A stretch of DNA of 64,000 bases, taken from contig JABISG010000100.1 in the NCBI GenBank assembly GCA_018699955.1, positions 33,208 through 97,207 on the forward strand, given 5' to 3'. A program made the position numbers and the translations under genes. Of the stretch, positions 26,446 to 35,704 are shown piece after piece; the first letter of the stretch is position 1, and each line of letters starts with the position of its first letter. The notes under the pieces were generated by a model. It had not been told where the DNA came from, did no database searches, and worked only from the letters and a program-made list of their open reading frames with translations. Source of the DNA: Planctomycetaceae bacterium (GTDB lineage Bacteria > Planctomycetota > Planctomycetia > Planctomycetales > Planctomycetaceae).

Positions 26446-27243
26446 ATGATGACTCAGGTTGAAACGTCAACGACCGCTGCGGTCCCCGTTCTTGATGTTC
26501 ACGATGTCACGGTTGCTTATCATCGCAAGCCGGTGATTTGGGACGTTGATCTGACGATCAACACACCACAACTGGTCGGCATTGTCGGCCCGAATGGCGC
26601 GGGCAAGAGTACCCTGATCAAGGCCATTCTGGGATTGGTGCCGATGGCCAGCGGCCGCGTGAGCGTCTACGGGAAGCCGTTTCGGCAGCAGCGGCGGCTG
26701 GTGGGGTATGTGCCGCAGCGCGAGAGCGTCGATTGGGATTTCCCGGTCAACGTACTCGATGCCGTCCTGATGGGAACCTACGGCGAGCTGGGTTGGTTGC
26801 GACGCCCCGGACGAAAACAGAAGGCGTGGGCGCGCGAGTGTCTGGATCAGGTGGGCATCGCCGATCTTGAGGCCCGTCAGATCGGGCAACTCTCCGGTGG
26901 CCAACAGCAGCGGGTCTTTCTGGCGCGTGCGCTGGCACAAAAGGCGGAAATTTACTTCATGGACGAGCCGATGGCCGGCGTCGATGCTGCCACCGAACGC
27001 GTAATCTTCGAGTTGCTCAGACAGATGCGAGACGACGGGAAAACCGTGATTGTCGTCCATCACGATTTGCGAACCATTGCCGGCTATTTTGACGAAGTCG
27101 TGTTGCTCAACATGCGGCTGGTTGCCAGCGGTCCGGTCGCTGAAGTCTTCACAAACGATAACCTGCGGAAGACGTATGGCGGACGACTGGGAATTCTGGA
27201 AGACGCGGGTGAGGCGATGCGCGCGCAGGAGCGAAGCCAGTGA
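26446..27243 (+). CDS. Metal ABC transporter ATP-binding protein
   Basis: About 265 residues from ATG 26446 or 26449. Powers uptake by the two permeases at the inner membrane. Walker [10 protein letters not shown] is near residue 48, the Q-loop lies in [16 protein letters not shown] (the [10 protein letters not shown] form is typical of the Mn/Zn/Fe family), signature LSGGQQQR, Walker B IYFMDEP and switch His in VIVVHHDL. All catalytic motifs are intact. The gap to the permease gene contains a long palindrome. Confidence 0.93.
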   Translation: MMTQVETSTTAAVPVLDVHDVTVAYHRKPVIWDVDLTINTPQLVGIVGPNGAGKSTLIKAILGLVPMASGRVSVYGKPFRQQRRLVGYVPQRESVDWDFPVNVLDAVLMGTYGELGWLRRPGRKQKAWARECLDQVGIADLEARQIGQLSGGQQQRVFLARALAQKAEIYFMDEPMAGVDAATERVIFELLRQMRDDGKTVIVVHHDLRTIAGYFDEVVLLNMRLVASGPVAEVFTNDNLRKTYGGRLGILEDAGEAMRAQERSQ

Positions 27244-27254
27244 CGGCGCAGCCC

Positions 27255-27328
27255 AACCAGCCCGTAGCGCAAGCAAGGGTCTTCGCTCACAATACACATT
27301 AAACCCTTGCTTGCGCGACGGGCTGGTT
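27255..27328. repeat. CCCTTGC palindrome family, full copy
   Basis: Left arm at 27255-27280 (AACCAGCCCGTAGCGC then AAGCAAGGGT) and right arm at 27302-27328 (AACCCTTGCTTGCGC then GACGGGCTGGTT) form a ~26-bp stem with a 21-base loop. It fills the ATPase-permease gap in the operon and ends 27 bases before the permease ATG. Confidence 0.65.
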
Positions 27329-27354
27329 TCCAACTCTCAAATCTCAACACCCGT

Positions 27355-28635
27355 ATGTCTTACACAACCACCATCATTTTCGCCGGCACAAGTTTGCTGG
27401 GGGCGTGCGCTGGGCTGGTTGGTTGCTTTGCCGTGTTGCGGCGACGGGCATTGGTGGGCGATGCGTTGGCCCACGCGGCGCTGCCGGGAGTTTGCCTCGC
27501 GTTTCTGGTGCTGGGGTATCGCAGCCTGCCGGCCATGTTGCTCGGCGCGTTTGTTACCGGCATCGCCGGCATCGTTTGTATTTCGACGTTACGGCAATTC
27601 ACACGGATCAAGGAAGACGCGGCGATTGGTATCGTACTCAGCGTGTTCTTCGGTGCCGGCGTGGTGTTGCTGCGCGTGATTATGAACAGCGTCTCGGCGG
27701 GCAGCAAAGCAGGGTTGGAGACGTACATTTACGGCAAGACGACCAGCATTGCGTTGGCCGATGTGTATTTGATCGGCGGGGCTGCTGTCGGCTGTTTGGC
27801 GATTATCGTGCTGCTGTACAAGGAATTCCAGGTCGTGGTTTTCGACTCGGAATTCGCTGGCGTGCAGGGTTGGCCGGCATTTCTGCTCGACCTGCTGTTG
27901 ATGGCGATGATTGCCTTTGCGGTTGTTATCGGCCTGCCGGCGGTGGGCGTGGTGATGATGGCCGCGCTGTTGATCATACCGGCTGCGGCGGCCCGCTTCT
28001 GGACAGAGCAACTGTGGGTCATGCTGGCCATGTCGGCGCTAATGGGAGCAGCAATGGGAGCAGTGGGAACGACGTTCAGTTCGCGGTTTGAAGGTCTGCC
28101 GGCCGGTCCGGCAATTGTCCTGTGTGGTTCGGTTGTGTTCTTGATTTCCTTATTGACAGCCCCGCGACGCGGACTGCTGGCGCGACTGTGGAGCGAGCGG
28201 AAATTCCGCCGCCGCATGGCAAGGCAGCGAACGCTGAACGTTCTCTACAACGTGTGGGAGCGAAGTCATCCGGAGGTGCTCTCGTTCGCCATGGACGATG
28301 TGTTGCGGCGCAAGTCGTGGACGTTCGACGAACTTCATTCGGCGCTCGGGGCGCTTTCTCGCGAAGGCTGTGTGTCGTTTCAGCCGGAAGGTCGATTCGC
28401 CATGACCGATCACGGGCTGCAATGTGCCGCAATGGCCGCCCGCGGTTTTCGTATGTGGGAGTTGTTTCTCACAGAGAACGCCGAGGCCAGCAGTGGCATT
28501 GCCGACTTCGACTATCGGTCGCTCGAAGAACGTCTTCCCCGCGAGATGATTGCCGAACTGGAAGAGAAGCTGAAAGAAGAGGGCCGGTACCCAACGATCA
28601 TGCGGCGCGACGGTTTTTCACATGAATGCAATTGA
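27355..28635 (+). CDS. Metal ABC permease with C-terminal winged-helix/DtxR-like domain
   Basis: 426 residues from ATG 27355. The first ~270 form an ABC-3 family permease with seven to eight membrane segments (CAGLVGCFAVLRRRALVGDA is the family's conserved start; VGLPAVGVVMMAALLIIPAA is the conserved core). After LTAPRRGLLARLWSERKFRR comes a soluble ~130-residue tail: a possible winged helix (TFDELHSALGALSREGCVSF, FAMTDHGLQ) and a DtxR dimerisation-like part (RMWELFLTE, LEERLPREMIAELEEKL). The metal-binding His and the Glu-His pair seen in real DtxR are replaced here (FRMWE, EERL), so this tail is probably not a metal sensor by itself. It overlaps the next gene by 14 bases. Confidence 0.85.
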   Translation: MSYTTTIIFAGTSLLGACAGLVGCFAVLRRRALVGDALAHAALPGVCLAFLVLGYRSLPAMLLGAFVTGIAGIVCISTLRQFTRIKEDAAIGIVLSVFFGAGVVLLRVIMNSVSAGSKAGLETYIYGKTTSIALADVYLIGGAAVGCLAIIVLLYKEFQVVVFDSEFAGVQGWPAFLLDLLLMAMIAFAVVIGLPAVGVVMMAALLIIPAAAARFWTEQLWVMLAMSALMGAAMGAVGTTFSSRFEGLPAGPAIVLCGSVVFLISLLTAPRRGLLARLWSERKFRRRMARQRTLNVLYNVWERSHPEVLSFAMDDVLRRKSWTFDELHSALGALSREGCVSFQPEGRFAMTDHGLQCAAMAARGFRMWELFLTENAEASSGIADFDYRSLEERLPREMIAELEEKLKEEGRYPTIMRRDGFSHECN

Positions 28636-30016
28636 TCTCTCACCCATCGCAGAGACGGTCTGCACGACGCTGGGTCGGTGGTTGTCTGCCGATCCGGGTG
28701 ACGTTGCGCTCGGTTTGCGGACGATTGCGGTCGGCAGCGTTTGCAACGTCTCCTGTGCCGTGTTGGGATGTTACCTCGTGCTGCGGCGAATGAGCTTACT
28801 TGGGGATGCGATCAGCCATGCGATTCTGCCGGGCCTTGTCATCGGTTTCTTGTTGACCGGCAGTATTTCGATTGTGCCGATGTTCGCGGGCGCGCTTGTC
28901 TTCGGCATGCTGACCGCGTTTCTCACTCAGACTTTACAAACCTATGGCCGCGTTTCTGAAGATGCCGGCATGGGTGTGGTGTTCACTTCGCTGTTTGCGT
29001 TGGGTGTCGTGTTGATCTCCGGCATCGGCCGCATGCATCTGGATAAGGACTGCGTGTTCGAGGGCAAGATCGATTTGGTCGCCATCGATATCACTGAGTT
29101 CGCGGGGTTGGGTGTGCCGTTGGCGCTTGGCTCGCTGTTGCCGGTGCTGGTGATGGCCGTCGCGTTCATCCTGTTGTTCTGGAAGGAACTGAAGGTGGCG
29201 TCGTTCGACCCGATGCTGGCGACGTCGATGGGCATTAACGCTACGCAAATCCATTACCTGTTGATGGGCATGGTGGCGGGTACCACTGTCGCCGCCTTCG
29301 AGGCGGTCGGTTCAATTCTGGTGGTGGCCATGTTGATCGTGCCGGGCGCAACGGCGCACCTGCTCACCGATCGCCTCGGCTGGATGATCCTCTGGTCGGC
29401 CGTGATGGGGGTTCTCGCGGCAATTCTTGGTTACATAGGAGCAGCGTATTGGAATACCAGCGTTGCCGGCATGATGGCCGTTGCGGTCGGCGGCCAGTTT
29501 CTCGTCGTGGTGATTTTCGCACCGCGTCACGGTCTGCTGAGCAAACTCGTCGGTAACCTGGAGTTGTCGCTGCGGATTGTCGCCGAAGACATCGTCGCAG
29601 CATTGTATCGGCTCGAAGAACAGCGAACGGGTTCGTCGGAGGTTGACCGGGCGACAGTTGATCAGGCAACGTGGGCGGACTGCCGAGGATTCGCCGACGG
29701 CAGCCTGTTGACACGACCGGCGGCGATGATGTTGCGGCTGCGCGGACAACTGGCGTTCGTATCCGGTGGCCGGGTCGAACTGACAGACGCCGGCCGACGA
29801 TTGGGCAATTCGTTGGTGCGTTCTCACCGGCTGTGGGAGACGTTTCTCGACCGCCACTTTGAACTTCCTGCCGACCATCTCCACGAGCCGGCATCGCGGA
29901 TCGAGCACTTCATCGGGCCGGCATTGCAGGAAAAACTTGCCCGCGAACTCGACGGTTCGGCAGTCGATCCGCACGGCCGCTCAATTCCCCCACTGGAACA
30001 AGACGATACCAATTAG
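28622..30016 (+). CDS. Metal ABC permease with C-terminal DtxR/MntR-like metal-binding domain
   Basis: 464 residues. Residues ~1-305 are a second ABC-3 permease (GCYLVLRRMSLLGDAISHAI; FEAVGSILVVAMLIVPGATA). The tail from ~320 holds a weak winged helix (WADCRGFADGSLLT; VELTDAGRRLG) and then a close match to domain 2 of DtxR/MntR: SHRLWETFL, HLHEPASRIEH, DPHGRSIPP. Residues equivalent to DtxR His79, Glu83, His98, Glu105 and His106 are kept, while Cys102 is Ser. The metal site thus looks functional. It could sense cytoplasmic metal and gate transport, or bind DNA. The gene overlaps its partner by 14 bases, implying coupled translation and a heterodimeric channel. Confidence 0.88.
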   Translation: MNAIDLSPIAETVCTTLGRWLSADPGDVALGLRTIAVGSVCNVSCAVLGCYLVLRRMSLLGDAISHAILPGLVIGFLLTGSISIVPMFAGALVFGMLTAFLTQTLQTYGRVSEDAGMGVVFTSLFALGVVLISGIGRMHLDKDCVFEGKIDLVAIDITEFAGLGVPLALGSLLPVLVMAVAFILLFWKELKVASFDPMLATSMGINATQIHYLLMGMVAGTTVAAFEAVGSILVVAMLIVPGATAHLLTDRLGWMILWSAVMGVLAAILGYIGAAYWNTSVAGMMAVAVGGQFLVVVIFAPRHGLLSKLVGNLELSLRIVAEDIVAALYRLEEQRTGSSEVDRATVDQATWADCRGFADGSLLTRPAAMMLRLRGQLAFVSGGRVELTDAGRRLGNSLVRSHRLWETFLDRHFELPADHLHEPASRIEHFIGPALQEKLARELDGSAVDPHGRSIPPLEQDDTN

Positions 30017-30083
30017 GATACTCTTCAAATTAAGCCGACCCGTTCGCGGGCCGTGGATCATGAGTTGACCTAGAGGAAAACGA

Positions 30084-31022
30084 ATGGCGTACAATTTTCC
30101 GCGTTGTCGTATCAAGCCGTTGGCCGATCATCAGGTTTCGTTTGTCATCGACGAAACTGAACGGTTGCGGTGGCATTTCGGGCCTTCGTATCCGCGGCCG
30201 TTTTTCTTTCCGCTGTTGGGGCCTGCCGGAGAATCGTTGACGCGGATGGGGCATCCCGGTGCTTCCAACCACGATCACCACCGGTCCGTCTGGTTTGCGC
30301 ATCAGAAAGTGCTCGGCATCGATTTCTGGAGCGACAACACGGCCGCCCGCATTCGACAAAAGAACTGGCTGGTGTACGAGGATGGCGACGACGAAGCGGT
30401 GATGGCTGTGTTGCTGGGTTGGTATGACGGCCACGACCCGCAGGAACTGATGGAACAGGAAGTGATCGCCGCCGTTCGCCCCGGCCTGGACGGCGAGACG
30501 TTTCTTGATTTGCAATCAACCTTCCGCCCCAAGGCCGAGTCGCTCGAGTTTGGAAAAACGAACTTCGGTTTTCTGGCCGTTCGCGTCGCCAAGAGCATTG
30601 CCGAGCATTTCGGCGGAGGGCGGTTAACGAACAGCGCGCGGAAAACCGGTGAACCGTCAATTTTCGGACAGCGGGCCAATTGGATGGATTACAGTGGCCC
30701 GGTGCGCGGTGCCGACGGCAAAGAAACGGTTGAGGGGATCACCTATTTCGATCACCCAGACAATTCCGGGCAGCCCACGCGCTGGCACGTTCGCGAAGAT
30801 GGTTGGATGGGAGCATCACCCTGCATGGACCAGCCACAAACTACGACGCACAAGAATCCTCTCGTGGTGCGCTACCTGCTGCACGCACATCGAGGAGCGG
30901 TCGATCCGGCGCAGGCAGACAAGTTGCTGGCAGAGTTTGCACAACGTCCTGGTTACAGCGTCGCGCGTTCAAAAGCAAAACATCGGCAACACGAGTTGCG
31001 GCGTGTTTCGATCAAGACTTAA
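30084..31022 (+). CDS. PmoA-family protein (DUF6807)
   Basis: 312 residues with GAGG before the ATG. The family is named for a methane oxygenase label that has no functional support; members are common in planctomycetes and lack transmembrane segments. Conserved features are FFFPLLGPAGESLTRM, HPGASNHDHHRSVWFAH (His-rich), GIDFWSD and WMDYSGP, and a C-terminal GWMGASPCMDQP. The His cluster suggests metal binding or a glycoside-related beta-sandwich. No signal peptide is seen, although relatives are often exported. It is 67 bases after the metal transporter operon and could be co-transcribed, but a functional link is not evident. Confidence 0.75.
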   Translation: MAYNFPRCRIKPLADHQVSFVIDETERLRWHFGPSYPRPFFFPLLGPAGESLTRMGHPGASNHDHHRSVWFAHQKVLGIDFWSDNTAARIRQKNWLVYEDGDDEAVMAVLLGWYDGHDPQELMEQEVIAAVRPGLDGETFLDLQSTFRPKAESLEFGKTNFGFLAVRVAKSIAEHFGGGRLTNSARKTGEPSIFGQRANWMDYSGPVRGADGKETVEGITYFDHPDNSGQPTRWHVREDGWMGASPCMDQPQTTTHKNPLVVRYLLHAHRGAVDPAQADKLLAEFAQRPGYSVARSKAKHRQHELRRVSIKT

Positions 31023-31092
31023 TTAGCTGAGGTGCAACGCATCGCTGCGACTGCGCGCCATTGGCTCGCAACTCTTGGAGGAATCATCAACC

Positions 31093-31860
31093 ATGACATT
31101 CATTCTGTCACTGAAAGAACACGTCTGTTTTTGTGCTTCATTCGAGACGTCGCCCAATGCCGAGGTATGCCGCGGTAACGCAGAAGCAAATCTGAATGCC
31201 GACGTAGCGCGCCACGATGCAACGGCGGGACGGTTTGGCGGCGCGATGGTATTCAGTGCGAAAGATCACGGTTGGGACGAAGACGAATGCACCTTCGCCG
31301 CCCGCGACAACTTTCCGTATCGCGAAGACGGCAGCCCGTTTTCAGGGACGATATCGCTGTGGCTCAAGGGCGATCCCGATGCGGATCTGGCGGACGAATT
31401 TCCTGTCGATCCGTTTCACATCAGCCGACACGCGGCCGATGGGTCGTTCTATCTTGATCTCACTCGACCCGACGACTGGCGATACGGTTCGCCGCGCAAA
31501 TTACGGTTCGGTCTCTACAACGACAGCCCCGCCCGCGACATGTTTCAGAACGGGCAACTGCTCGTCGTCGGCGATCTCAACTGGAACGACGGCCAATGGC
31601 ATCACGTGGTTGCGACTTGGAAAAATGTCAACACTGGCCATGCTGATGGTTCGGCGCGAATCTATATCGACGGCACATTGCGCGGCACGATGGACGGTTA
31701 CGAACATCGGCTCAGTTGGGATCTCGACCAACTGACGATTGGCTTGGGACAACGATACGTCGGCGCGATTGACGAGTTGTTGATTCTCGATTGCGCGATT
31801 GATGCCGACGAGGTGCAGCAGCTCAATAAGCTGGACGGACCGGTTGCGCGATTGTTGTAA
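31093..31860 (+). CDS. LamG/concanavalin-like lectin domain protein
   Basis: 255 residues from ATG 31093, preceded by GGAGGA about ten bases upstream. The sequence has LamG-type features: FGGAMVFSAKD, GTISLWLKGD, WNDGQWHHVVATW, RIYIDGTLRGTMDGY and GAIDELLILDCAID, in order over most of the length. Such beta-sandwiches bind glycans or proteins. No signal peptide is visible, unusual for a lectin domain. It follows the PmoA-family gene by 70 bases on the same strand, with a partial AGCTGCGA-type sequence between, and the two may form an operon. Ligand unknown. Confidence 0.72.
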   Translation: MTFILSLKEHVCFCASFETSPNAEVCRGNAEANLNADVARHDATAGRFGGAMVFSAKDHGWDEDECTFAARDNFPYREDGSPFSGTISLWLKGDPDADLADEFPVDPFHISRHAADGSFYLDLTRPDDWRYGSPRKLRFGLYNDSPARDMFQNGQLLVVGDLNWNDGQWHHVVATWKNVNTGHADGSARIYIDGTLRGTMDGYEHRLSWDLDQLTIGLGQRYVGAIDELLILDCAIDADEVQQLNKLDGPVARLL

Positions 31861-31886
31861 TTGTCGCGATGAACTCTTGATCGCAC

Positions 31887-32537
31887 TCAGGCGGCCGATG
31901 ATTTCGCTGCGGCTGCCGGCCGTGCGATGAGCATGAATGAGTGGGCGAAGTAGGGCCGCAACAACCGCTTCCAGGTCTTCAGCAGTTTCGATTCCGGTTG
32001 GACCCAATAGCCCGCGACAGTTTCGTATCCCGTGCGGCTGAAGAGTTGTTCGAGCGTGACCGGGTCCTGCCAATTGACGTGTTCATCGTGAACGGCGGGA
32101 AGGCCGTGTCGCCAGATTTTCCAGGTTTGCCCGGTGTAAAACGGGTTCGGCGTGCTGACGATGATTGTGCCATCGGGTTTGAGGTGCCGCAGCATATTCC
32201 GCAGGAACAGACCGGGATTCTCCAGGTGTTCGATGATCTCGCCTGCGACAATCGTGTCGAATTGGCGTTCCAGATTCATCGTTTCGACGTCGGCACACTG
32301 CACGTTGTAACCCATGCCCGTCAGCACGGTGACACCATCTTGATCGATATCGACGCCGACGGTACTCGGATTGGCTTCGGCGACGCGGCGGAACAACACA
32401 TCGGGTTTTCGTTCGAGCCGCACATCCGAATCTTCCCGCGCCGGATGGGCATCAACGCAACCCAGGTCGAGTACGTCATTGCCAACGACGAACGGCCGAA
32501 TGATCGGAAACCGATCACCAATTGTCTGCATGTCCAT
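31887..32537 (-). CDS. Class I SAM-dependent methyltransferase (UbiG/Methyltransf_11-like)
   Basis: 216 residues from ATG 32537. Motif I VLDLGCVDAHPA is near residue 25, motif II acidic residue in VGVDIDQDG, then CADVETMNLERQFDTIVAGEIIEHLENPG, the usual post-motif region of small-molecule methyltransferases, and LKPDGTIIVSTPNPF. The substrate is unknown; resemblance to enzymes of polysaccharide and lipid methylation (FkbM/UbiG-like) is general. It is convergent with the lectin-like gene, 26 bases apart, and divergent from mtnA. Confidence 0.8.
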   Translation of the reverse strand: MDMQTIGDRFPIIRPFVVGNDVLDLGCVDAHPAREDSDVRLERKPDVLFRRVAEANPSTVGVDIDQDGVTVLTGMGYNVQCADVETMNLERQFDTIVAGEIIEHLENPGLFLRNMLRHLKPDGTIIVSTPNPFYTGQTWKIWRHGLPAVHDEHVNWQDPVTLEQLFSRTGYETVAGYWVQPESKLLKTWKRLLRPYFAHSFMLIARPAAAAKSSAA

Positions 32538-32770
32538 CAAATGTCGATCCTACGACGGAGTCACGGTCTGCTTTGTGTCGCGATGGCCGCAACGAAAGCG
32601 ACGGAAAAGTAGGGGGGTTGGCGAAATGTGTCAATGCCAACCGCTGGATGGGATGGGGGACGCGTAGCGGATAGAACAAGGTTTACTCGACGGTTAGGCG
32701 GCAGGCCGTTATTCTCCGCTTGACGGCATTTCTTTTCTCTGGTGTTTTCATTTTTCGGGCATGAAGGCAA

Positions 32771-33859
32771 ATGATGAGCGCAACGGACGGCGGGTTGGCA
32801 GACGCGAGAGCATCGATGACGCTGGGTTGGGTCGGCGGAACGGACGGGCATTTGCTGTTGCTCGACCAGACACTGCTGCCCGTCGAAGAACGCGACATCG
32901 AATGTCGTACGATCGAACAGGTGTGGGAGGCGATTCGCCGTTTGTCGGTGCGCGGCGCCCCGGCGATTGGAGTGGCTGCCGCGTATGGTGTGGTGCTAGG
33001 TCTACAGGCGGTCTCCGGAAGCAGCCAAGGCGAATTCAACGCGCGACTCGCCGAAGTCTGCGAGTACCTCGCATCCAGCCGACCCACTGCGGTGAATTTG
33101 TTCTGGGCATTGGATCGAATGCAGCGGGTCGCGGGTGAAGAAATCGGACTCGCATCGCCCGACCGTTTACAGCGGTTGTTGTCCGAAGCGCAATTGATCG
33201 AACGCGAAGATCGCGACATGTGCGCGGCGATGGGGCAGGTGGGAGCGGAATTGCTTCCCGACGCCGGAGGCGTGCTCACCCACTGCAATGCGGGCGGGCT
33301 GGCGACTGCCGGCGATGGCACGGCGCTTTCGGTCATCTTCGCTGCCGCGGCAGCGGGTAAACAAATTCACGTTTACTCAGACGAAACACGACCGCTACTG
33401 CAGGGGGCGCGGCTGACAACCTGGGAATGCATGAAACGCGATGTGCCGGTCACGCTCATCTGCGATTCGGCTGCCGGTTGGATGATGAAACAAGGCCGCA
33501 TTCAGGCGGTCGTAACCGGAGCCGACCGCATTGCGGCCAACGGCGATGCGGCCAACAAAATCGGCACGTATTCGGTGGCGCTGCTGGCAAAAGCGCACGG
33601 GATTCCGTTTTACGTCGCGGCACCGTCGAGTACGTTCGACATGTCGTTGGCGTTGGGTGATGACATCCCAATCGAGGAACGCGAAGCAGAAGAAGTCACG
33701 CACGGCTTCGGCCGACAGACCGCCCCCGATGGAGTCGATGTCAATAACACAGCATTTGATGTCACACCGGCGGAATACATTGAAGCAATTGTCACCGAGC
33801 GTGGATTGATCCGTCCGGTCAATGCGGATGAAGTACAAAAGGTGTTACAGCGCGATTAA
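32771..33859 (+). CDS. mtnA: S-methyl-5-thioribose-1-phosphate isomerase
   Basis: 362 residues; ATG 32771 follows GAAGG, with a second ATG at 32774. It isomerises methylthioribose 1-phosphate to methylthioribulose 1-phosphate in the methionine salvage pathway. The eIF2B-like fold shows RRLSVRGAPAIG near residue 57, catalytic Cys172 in LTHCNAGGLAT and Asp252 in TGADRIAANGD, plus PFYVAAPSSTFD. Both catalytic residues are intact. No other salvage genes (mtnK, mtnB) are in the window, but metK and ahcY lie about 17 kb downstream. A small hypothetical gene follows at 36 bases. Confidence 0.93.
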   Translation: MMSATDGGLADARASMTLGWVGGTDGHLLLLDQTLLPVEERDIECRTIEQVWEAIRRLSVRGAPAIGVAAAYGVVLGLQAVSGSSQGEFNARLAEVCEYLASSRPTAVNLFWALDRMQRVAGEEIGLASPDRLQRLLSEAQLIEREDRDMCAAMGQVGAELLPDAGGVLTHCNAGGLATAGDGTALSVIFAAAAAGKQIHVYSDETRPLLQGARLTTWECMKRDVPVTLICDSAAGWMMKQGRIQAVVTGADRIAANGDAANKIGTYSVALLAKAHGIPFYVAAPSSTFDMSLALGDDIPIEEREAEEVTHGFGRQTAPDGVDVNNTAFDVTPAEYIEAIVTERGLIRPVNADEVQKVLQRD

Positions 33860-33895
33860 CGGCTTCCGCTGGTGGTGCAGGAAAGAAGAACACTC

Positions 33896-34288
33896 ATGGC
33901 TTCCTTTGATGAACTGGTCACGTCGCGTCGAGCGTGGATTGACGATGTGCTGCAACCGTGGTGCCGCGATGCCGCATTGGCCGATCTGCTCAAAGCCGAA
34001 GCGGAGTGGAACGACATTGCCGGGCGGGTCGATTCGGCGGCCACGCTGTGGACGTGGGCATGGGGCCGCTTTCCGGCGCTGGTGCACGAGGAATTGTCGG
34101 GCGTGAACGAAACGCGCGAAGTGCGGCTCACACTCAGCGACGGACGCGAAGTAGCAGGATACCCCGATGCACGGTCTTGTGAGTCGGGCCGATTGCTGTT
34201 GCTGGAGTCGTCAACCTCCGGCAACCAGGAGCACGGGCCGTATTCGATCGATGAGATTGCGGCGGTGGTTGCGGTGGAATGCGGTTGA
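33896..34288 (+). CDS. Hypothetical protein downstream of mtnA
   Basis: 130 residues from ATG 33896. No family recognised. It is acidic and likely soluble, with a helical first half rich in Trp/Ala (WIDDVLQPWCRD; LWTWAWGRFPALV) and a second half that looks like a small beta-domain (VRLTLSDGREVAGYP; GRLLLLESS; YSIDEIAAVVAVE). The start has AAAGAAG upstream. It is 36 bases after mtnA and probably co-transcribed. An alternative GTG at 33872 is possible but has no better ribosome site. Confidence 0.55.
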   Translation: MASFDELVTSRRAWIDDVLQPWCRDAALADLLKAEAEWNDIAGRVDSAATLWTWAWGRFPALVHEELSGVNETREVRLTLSDGREVAGYPDARSCESGRLLLLESSTSGNQEHGPYSIDEIAAVVAVECG

Positions 34289-34318
34289 TTGGGATTCAGC
34301 GATTCAGGAAGCAGTCGA

Positions 34319-34347
34319 ACCGCATGAATGCGGTCACTACGAACCCT
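34319..34347 (+). repeat. CACTACGAACC-tailed hairpin, copy 1
   Basis: ACCGCAT and ATGCGGT pair around GA and are followed by CACTACGAACC. The copy at 40404-40441 has ACCGGAT/ATCCGGT with the same tail: the differing stem base changes on both sides. Confidence 0.55.
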
Positions 34348-35485
34348 GGCCGATGATGACTTCAACACCCGAGCCCACCGGAACGCGCGGCCACAGTTTT
34401 CCTGTGGGATCGATGCGGACGGAAATCGGGGCATCGTCGGGCGATGTGGATTCTGTGTTGGTTTGCGGAGGGATGGAAGTGACACGTCCGCTGCGTTCGA
34501 CACTTCCGGGGAATCGTAGCGTCACCTCAAAGCCCGGCGCGAAACGGTGCAATCGGACCGATGGCACCTTGGCTATGAGGAACGGCCGGTCCAGGTCGAG
34601 TAACTCCACAATCGTCTCTCCGCGAACGACGCTGGTTCCGACCGCCTGCCGAAACACGCCCACAACGCCATAAGACGGTGCGCTCAGTGTCACCCGTTGC
34701 GGCTGCATTTCCAATCGCGTTAGTTCCTGCTCGGCAGCCTGCAATTTGTTGCGAGCGCGTTCCAGGCCGGCGGCCTGTTTCACTTTGTTTGGAAGTCGAG
34801 CCGACAGTTGACGCAGTTCGGCCAGTCGCTGATCGCACAACACAATTTGGACATCAAGAACTTCCGCCGCGTTGCGGGACGCCTCTTCTTTGAGCGCCGC
34901 CCGCAACTGTTGTTCTTCCGATCGCAACTGCGGGGCTCGCAACGTCAGGAAGAGTTCTTCTGTCGAGGTGAGTTGAATCGGCGAATCGCCGCTCCGTTTA
35001 AAGTCGTTCCACGCCAGCCGTTCGACATTGCGCATTAGTTTTTGCTTGAGCAAGTTGGACGACTCAATTTGCGTGCCGTGAATTTCTGTCTGCAGGTCCT
35101 TCTGTCGCCACGCCAGATCGACGTCGGCCCGTGCTTCGGCCACGGTCAGTTCGTCCTGCAACTGGGAAACCCGCTGCTGTTGGGTTTCGATTTGCGATGC
35201 CAGCTGATCGTTTTCAAAGAGTGCCAGCGAACCGCCACCATGAACAATGTCGTACTCGGTCGCGTTCAATTCAATCAGACGGCCATCAAGGGGGGCGGCT
35301 ACGATAGTTGTTGGAACGGCAACGACTCCACGCAGCACCAACTCGTTCCGTCCGTTCAGCCAATGCGTGCCATACCACCCCGCCGCCAGGGCACACAAAC
35401 CGAACAGCAAAGCACGTCGGGGCGATGCCGGCAAGCGGCCACGCGACGCCACTTCGGATTCTTCCGGCTGCGTACTGGTTTGCAT
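34337..35485 (-). CDS. HlyD/RND-type periplasmic adaptor (membrane fusion) protein
   Basis: 382 residues. One N-terminal membrane segment (~24-42, RALLFGLCALAAGWYGTHWL) anchors it in the inner membrane. Then come a lipoyl-like half (VAAPLDGRLIELNATEYDIVHGGG), a long coiled-coil region (~95-270, rich in Q/E/R/L), the second half-motif (VTLSAPSYGVVGVFRQAVGTSVVRGETIVEL) and a beta-barrel domain. Such adaptors link an inner-membrane pump to an outer-membrane channel. No pump gene is adjacent in this window, so the partner is unknown. It is convergent with the small mtnA-linked gene and divergent from the ImmA-like gene. Confidence 0.82.
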   Translation of the reverse strand: MQTSTQPEESEVASRGRLPASPRRALLFGLCALAAGWYGTHWLNGRNELVLRGVVAVPTTIVAAPLDGRLIELNATEYDIVHGGGSLALFENDQLASQIETQQQRVSQLQDELTVAEARADVDLAWRQKDLQTEIHGTQIESSNLLKQKLMRNVERLAWNDFKRSGDSPIQLTSTEELFLTLRAPQLRSEEQQLRAALKEEASRNAAEVLDVQIVLCDQRLAELRQLSARLPNKVKQAAGLERARNKLQAAEQELTRLEMQPQRVTLSAPSYGVVGVFRQAVGTSVVRGETIVELLDLDRPFLIAKVPSVRLHRFAPGFEVTLRFPGSVERSGRVTSIPPQTNTESTSPDDAPISVRIDPTGKLWPRVPVGSGVEVIIGQGS

Positions 35486-35663
35486 GACGTCCCTGTTGTC
35501 TTGGGCCGAGTGTGAGAGTTTTCGCAGGAGCGACTCCGCCGCGAGACCCGCGCATCGCTATCGACATCGGACCGAACAGCCCCCGATATCCACTTCAATC
35601 GTTTTTCCTCCAACAGCCGATGCAAACCGCCTCTTTTAACTGGAATTTACAACCCCTCAGCGA

Positions 35664-35673
35664 TAGTATACTA
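35664..35673. promoter_or_regulatory. Palindromic promoter region of the ImmA-like gene
   Basis: TAGTATACTA is a perfect 10-bp palindrome, extended as GTATACTAATATAC. It includes a TATACT that could serve as a -10 element about 30 bases before the start codon at 35705. A repressor of XRE or similar type might bind. No matching -35 is certain. Confidence 0.4.
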
Positions 35674-35704
35674 ATATACACATCACGCAAAAAAGGGGAA
35701 CGAG

